Notes under the pieces: model-generated
Told to the model about the DNA's origin: nothing
The model's database searches: none
Seen by the model: only the letters and a program-made list of their open reading frames with translations
Source: Burkholderia sp. Ax-1719
GTDB taxonomy: Bacteria > Pseudomonadota > Gammaproteobacteria > Burkholderiales > Burkholderiaceae
Direction of reading: 5' to 3'
NCBI RefSeq assembly: GCF_011753055.1
Contig: NZ_VWWJ01000005.1
Span: forward strand, 62,001 to 126,000
DNA: 64,000 nucleotides
Made by a program: the position numbers and the translations under genes
Part shown: positions 62,075 to 64,000 of the stretch, piece by piece
How positions within the stretch are numbered: position 1 is the first letter of the stretch
How the letters are laid out: each line of letters opens with the position of its first letter

Positions 62075-63094
62075 ATGCAATACGTGCAACTCGGCCGCTC
62101 TGGCCTGAAAGTGTCACGCCTGTGCCTTGGCACGATGAATATGGGCACGCCCGACTGGAAGCCCTGGATCTATAACGAAGAGCAAAGCGAGCCGATCGTG
62201 CGCCACGCGCTCGAAGCGGGCGTGAACTTTATCGACCTCGCAGACTTCTATTCGACCGGCGTGGGCGAGGAAGTCGTGGGCCGCATCGTCAAGCGCATCG
62301 CGAAGCGCGACGAACTCGTGCTGACCACCAAGGTGGGTTATCCGATTGGCGGCGGCGTGAATAATCAGGGCCATTCGCGCAAGCACATCATGGATGGCAT
62401 CGACGGTTCGCTGCGCCGTCTGCAAACCGATTACGTCGACGTCTACATGCTCCATTACTTCGACGTGAATACGCCCGTCGAAGAAACGATGGACGCGCTC
62501 AACGATATCGTGCGCTCGGGCAAGGCGCGTTATATCGGCGTATCGACCATGTTTACGTGGCAGTTCGCAAAGATCCTGCAGGCCTGCGAGCGCTATAACT
62601 TCGCACGCCCGATCAATATGCAGTTGCAACTGAACTGCGCCTATCGCGAGGAAGAGCGCGAGATGGTGCCGTTCTGCCAGGATCAGGGCGTGGGCGTTTC
62701 GGTTTTCAGCCCGCTGGCTCGCGGCCTGTTGTCGGGCGACGCGAAGTCGGTGCGCAACCAGACTGACTTCTTCACCACGCAGATGTACGACGATCAGGTT
62801 TCGCGTGACGTGGCGATTTCGGTAGCCGAAGTGGCCGAAGCGCGCGGCGTGTCGTGCGCGCAGATCGCTCAGGCGTGGGTGCTGAATCGTCCGGGGATTT
62901 CGTCGATGCTGGTGGGCGCGGATACCGTTGCGCAATTCGACAGCGCGCTCGCCGCACTCGACACGAAGCTCGACGCCGATGAAATCTACGAACTCGATCG
63001 CAACTACACGCCGTGCGACGTGATCAACGACTACGTGACGTCGCGCATTCCGCGCGTGCCGCGCGCATCGCGCCGCCTGGAGATTGCAGCATGA
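62075..63094 (+). CDS. Aldo/keto reductase
   Basis: A 339-residue TIM-barrel oxidoreductase. The catalytic tetrad is visible: Asp and Tyr in NFIDLADFYSTG, Lys in LVLTTKVGYP and His in VYMLHYFD. The C-terminal half has SSMLVGADTVAQFDSALAAL for NADP binding. It reduces aldehydes or ketones, or oxidises alcohols. It follows the fae-like gene by 28 nt and its stop overlaps the start of the aldehyde dehydrogenase (ATGA), suggesting consecutive steps on one substrate. Confidence 0.92.
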   Translation: MQYVQLGRSGLKVSRLCLGTMNMGTPDWKPWIYNEEQSEPIVRHALEAGVNFIDLADFYSTGVGEEVVGRIVKRIAKRDELVLTTKVGYPIGGGVNNQGHSRKHIMDGIDGSLRRLQTDYVDVYMLHYFDVNTPVEETMDALNDIVRSGKARYIGVSTMFTWQFAKILQACERYNFARPINMQLQLNCAYREEEREMVPFCQDQGVGVSVFSPLARGLLSGDAKSVRNQTDFFTTQMYDDQVSRDVAISVAEVAEARGVSCAQIAQAWVLNRPGISSMLVGADTVAQFDSALAALDTKLDADEIYELDRNYTPCDVINDYVTSRIPRVPRASRRLEIAA

Positions 63095-64000
63095 TCGACG
63101 GTCTCAAGGAAACACGTTTGCTGCGCACGTCGAGCTTTATCGACGGCGAATGGGTGGCGGGCGACAGCACCTTCGCGGTGATCGATCCGGCAACGGGCAA
63201 GCCGCTGGCAGAAGTCGCGCGTGCAGGGGCGCGCGAAACGCTGCAAGCCGTGGCGGCCGCTTCGCATGCGTTCCCGGCGTGGCGCGACGCCACGGCGGCA
63301 GAGCGCGGCGCGAAGGTGCGCCGCTGGGGCGAGTTGATGGTCGCGCATCGCGAAGACCTCGCGCGCATCATGGTGGCCGAGCAGGGCAAGCCGTATGCGG
63401 AAGCGCTGGGTGAAGTGGGCTACGCGGCGAGCTTTCTCACGTGGTTCGCGGAAGAAGCGCGCCGTGCATATGGCGATGTAATTCCGGCGCCGAAGAAGGG
63501 CTCGCGTATCGTCGTGACGAAGGAAGCCGTGGGCGTGGTCGGCGCGATTACGCCGTGGAATTTCCCGCTCGCAATGGTTACGCGCAAGGCCGGACCGGCG
63601 CTGGCGGCGGGCTGCACGATGGTGCTCAAGCCGTCCGAGGAAACGCCGTTGAGCGCATTCGCGCTTGCCGTGCTGGCGGAAGAAGCAGGCATTCCGCGCG
63701 GCGCGTTCAACGTCGTGACGGGCGACGCGCCGGCGATTGGCGACACGCTGATGGCGTCGAAGGCCGTGCGCAAGATCTCGTTCACGGGATCGACGCGGGT
63801 GGGCAAGCTGCTGATGCGCGCCGCCGCGGATAGCGTCAAGAAGGTTTCGCTCGAACTGGGCGGCAACGCGCCGTTCATCGTATTCGATGACGCCGATCTG
63901 GACGCCGCCGTGGAAGGCGCGATGGCATCGAAGTTTCGCAACACGGGGCAGACCTGCGTGTGCGTGAACCGCTTCTATGTTCAGGCGGGCGTGCATGATG
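63091..64000 (+). CDS. Succinate-semialdehyde-dehydrogenase-type aldehyde dehydrogenase (3' truncated by window edge)
   Basis: The first about 303 residues of an ALDH of normally about 480-490. TKEAVGVVGAITPWNFPLAM, KISFTGSTRVGKLLM, the catalytic Glu in LELGGNAPF and catalytic Cys in GQTCVCVNRFYVQ are typical of the GabD group, including the redox-sensitive CxC. It starts inside the AKR stop codon (ATGA). The substrate may be succinate semialdehyde or another semialdehyde delivered by the AKR. Confidence 0.92.
   Translation, partial: MIDGLKETRLLRTSSFIDGEWVAGDSTFAVIDPATGKPLAEVARAGARETLQAVAAASHAFPAWRDATAAERGAKVRRWGELMVAHREDLARIMVAEQGKPYAEALGEVGYAASFLTWFAEEARRAYGDVIPAPKKGSRIVVTKEAVGVVGAITPWNFPLAMVTRKAGPALAAGCTMVLKPSEETPLSAFALAVLAEEAGIPRGAFNVVTGDAPAIGDTLMASKAVRKISFTGSTRVGKLLMRAAADSVKKVSLELGGNAPFIVFDDADLDAAVEGAMASKFRNTGQTCVCVNRFYVQAGVHD

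Overview
The window looks like an accessory, catabolism-rich part of a Burkholderiaceae genome (Paraburkholderia/Caballeronia-like). The support is high GC with GC-rich third positions, a Burkholderia-type general porin, an H-NS-like protein with a YRD/GNxW motif, numerous LysR/GntR/MocR regulators, and short, tightly packed operons. I saw no rRNA, tRNA, CRISPR array, insertion sequence or phage gene. The species is an inference.

Layout. (1) 1-10.6 kb, plus strand: the end of a hydantoinase B/oxoprolinase gene, a RidA protein, a complete polar amino acid ABC transporter (binding protein, ATPase, two permeases), two proline-racemase-superfamily enzymes flanking a FAD D-amino acid dehydrogenase, a shikimate-dehydrogenase-like enzyme and a porin. 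This reads as uptake and epimerisation/oxidation of an (hydroxy)imino acid. (2) 10.6-17 kb: a minus-strand set of a glycerate-2-kinase-like protein, an enolase paralogue with a rebuilt active site, an ornithine-cyclodeaminase-family reductase and a class II aldolase, divergent from a MocR regulator with TGTACA repeats in the shared promoter. This is my best candidate for an undescribed pathway. (3) 17-23.3 kb: a lone branched-chain-type binding protein, a multi-PAS histidine kinase with a stand-alone receiver, an H-NS-like protein, and a chemoreceptor behind a convincing sigma-28 promoter. (4) 23.3-28.7 kb: a LysR regulator divergent from a six-gene operon (ketopantoate-reductase-like, VOC, MaoC, CaiB-type CoA transferase, AroE, AroQ). 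(5) 28.7-40.3 kb: glyA, a GlxA-type AraC regulator, a GntR/FCD regulator, a YddG-type exporter, a PuuC-like aldehyde dehydrogenase, a DapA-family enzyme, an MFS carrier, a PuuB-like amine oxidase and a divergent APC permease: an amine or imino acid route.

(6) 40.3-50 kb: envelope, motility and regulatory genes. These include a solitary FlhC, a solitary FlgH, an apparently dead secreted tyrosine phosphatase, an EnvZ/OmpR-type pair, an orphan OmpR regulator and several exported proteins of unknown function. (7) 50.3-57 kb: an AldA-type aldehyde dehydrogenase, an MFS carrier, an MR/MLE enolase-superfamily enzyme and a GMC oxidoreductase (an acid-sugar or polyol type pathway) plus a LysR regulator. 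(8) 57.1-64 kb: an MFS carrier and a ProX-ProW-ProV betaine-type ABC importer on the minus strand, divergent from a formaldehyde-activating-enzyme homologue, an aldo/keto reductase and a semialdehyde dehydrogenase that runs off the right edge.

Functional links between clusters are inference. The clearest is that segments 1 and 5 together hold the enzyme types of hydroxyproline catabolism: epimerase, D-hydroxyproline dehydrogenase, a DapA-type deaminase and a semialdehyde dehydrogenase.
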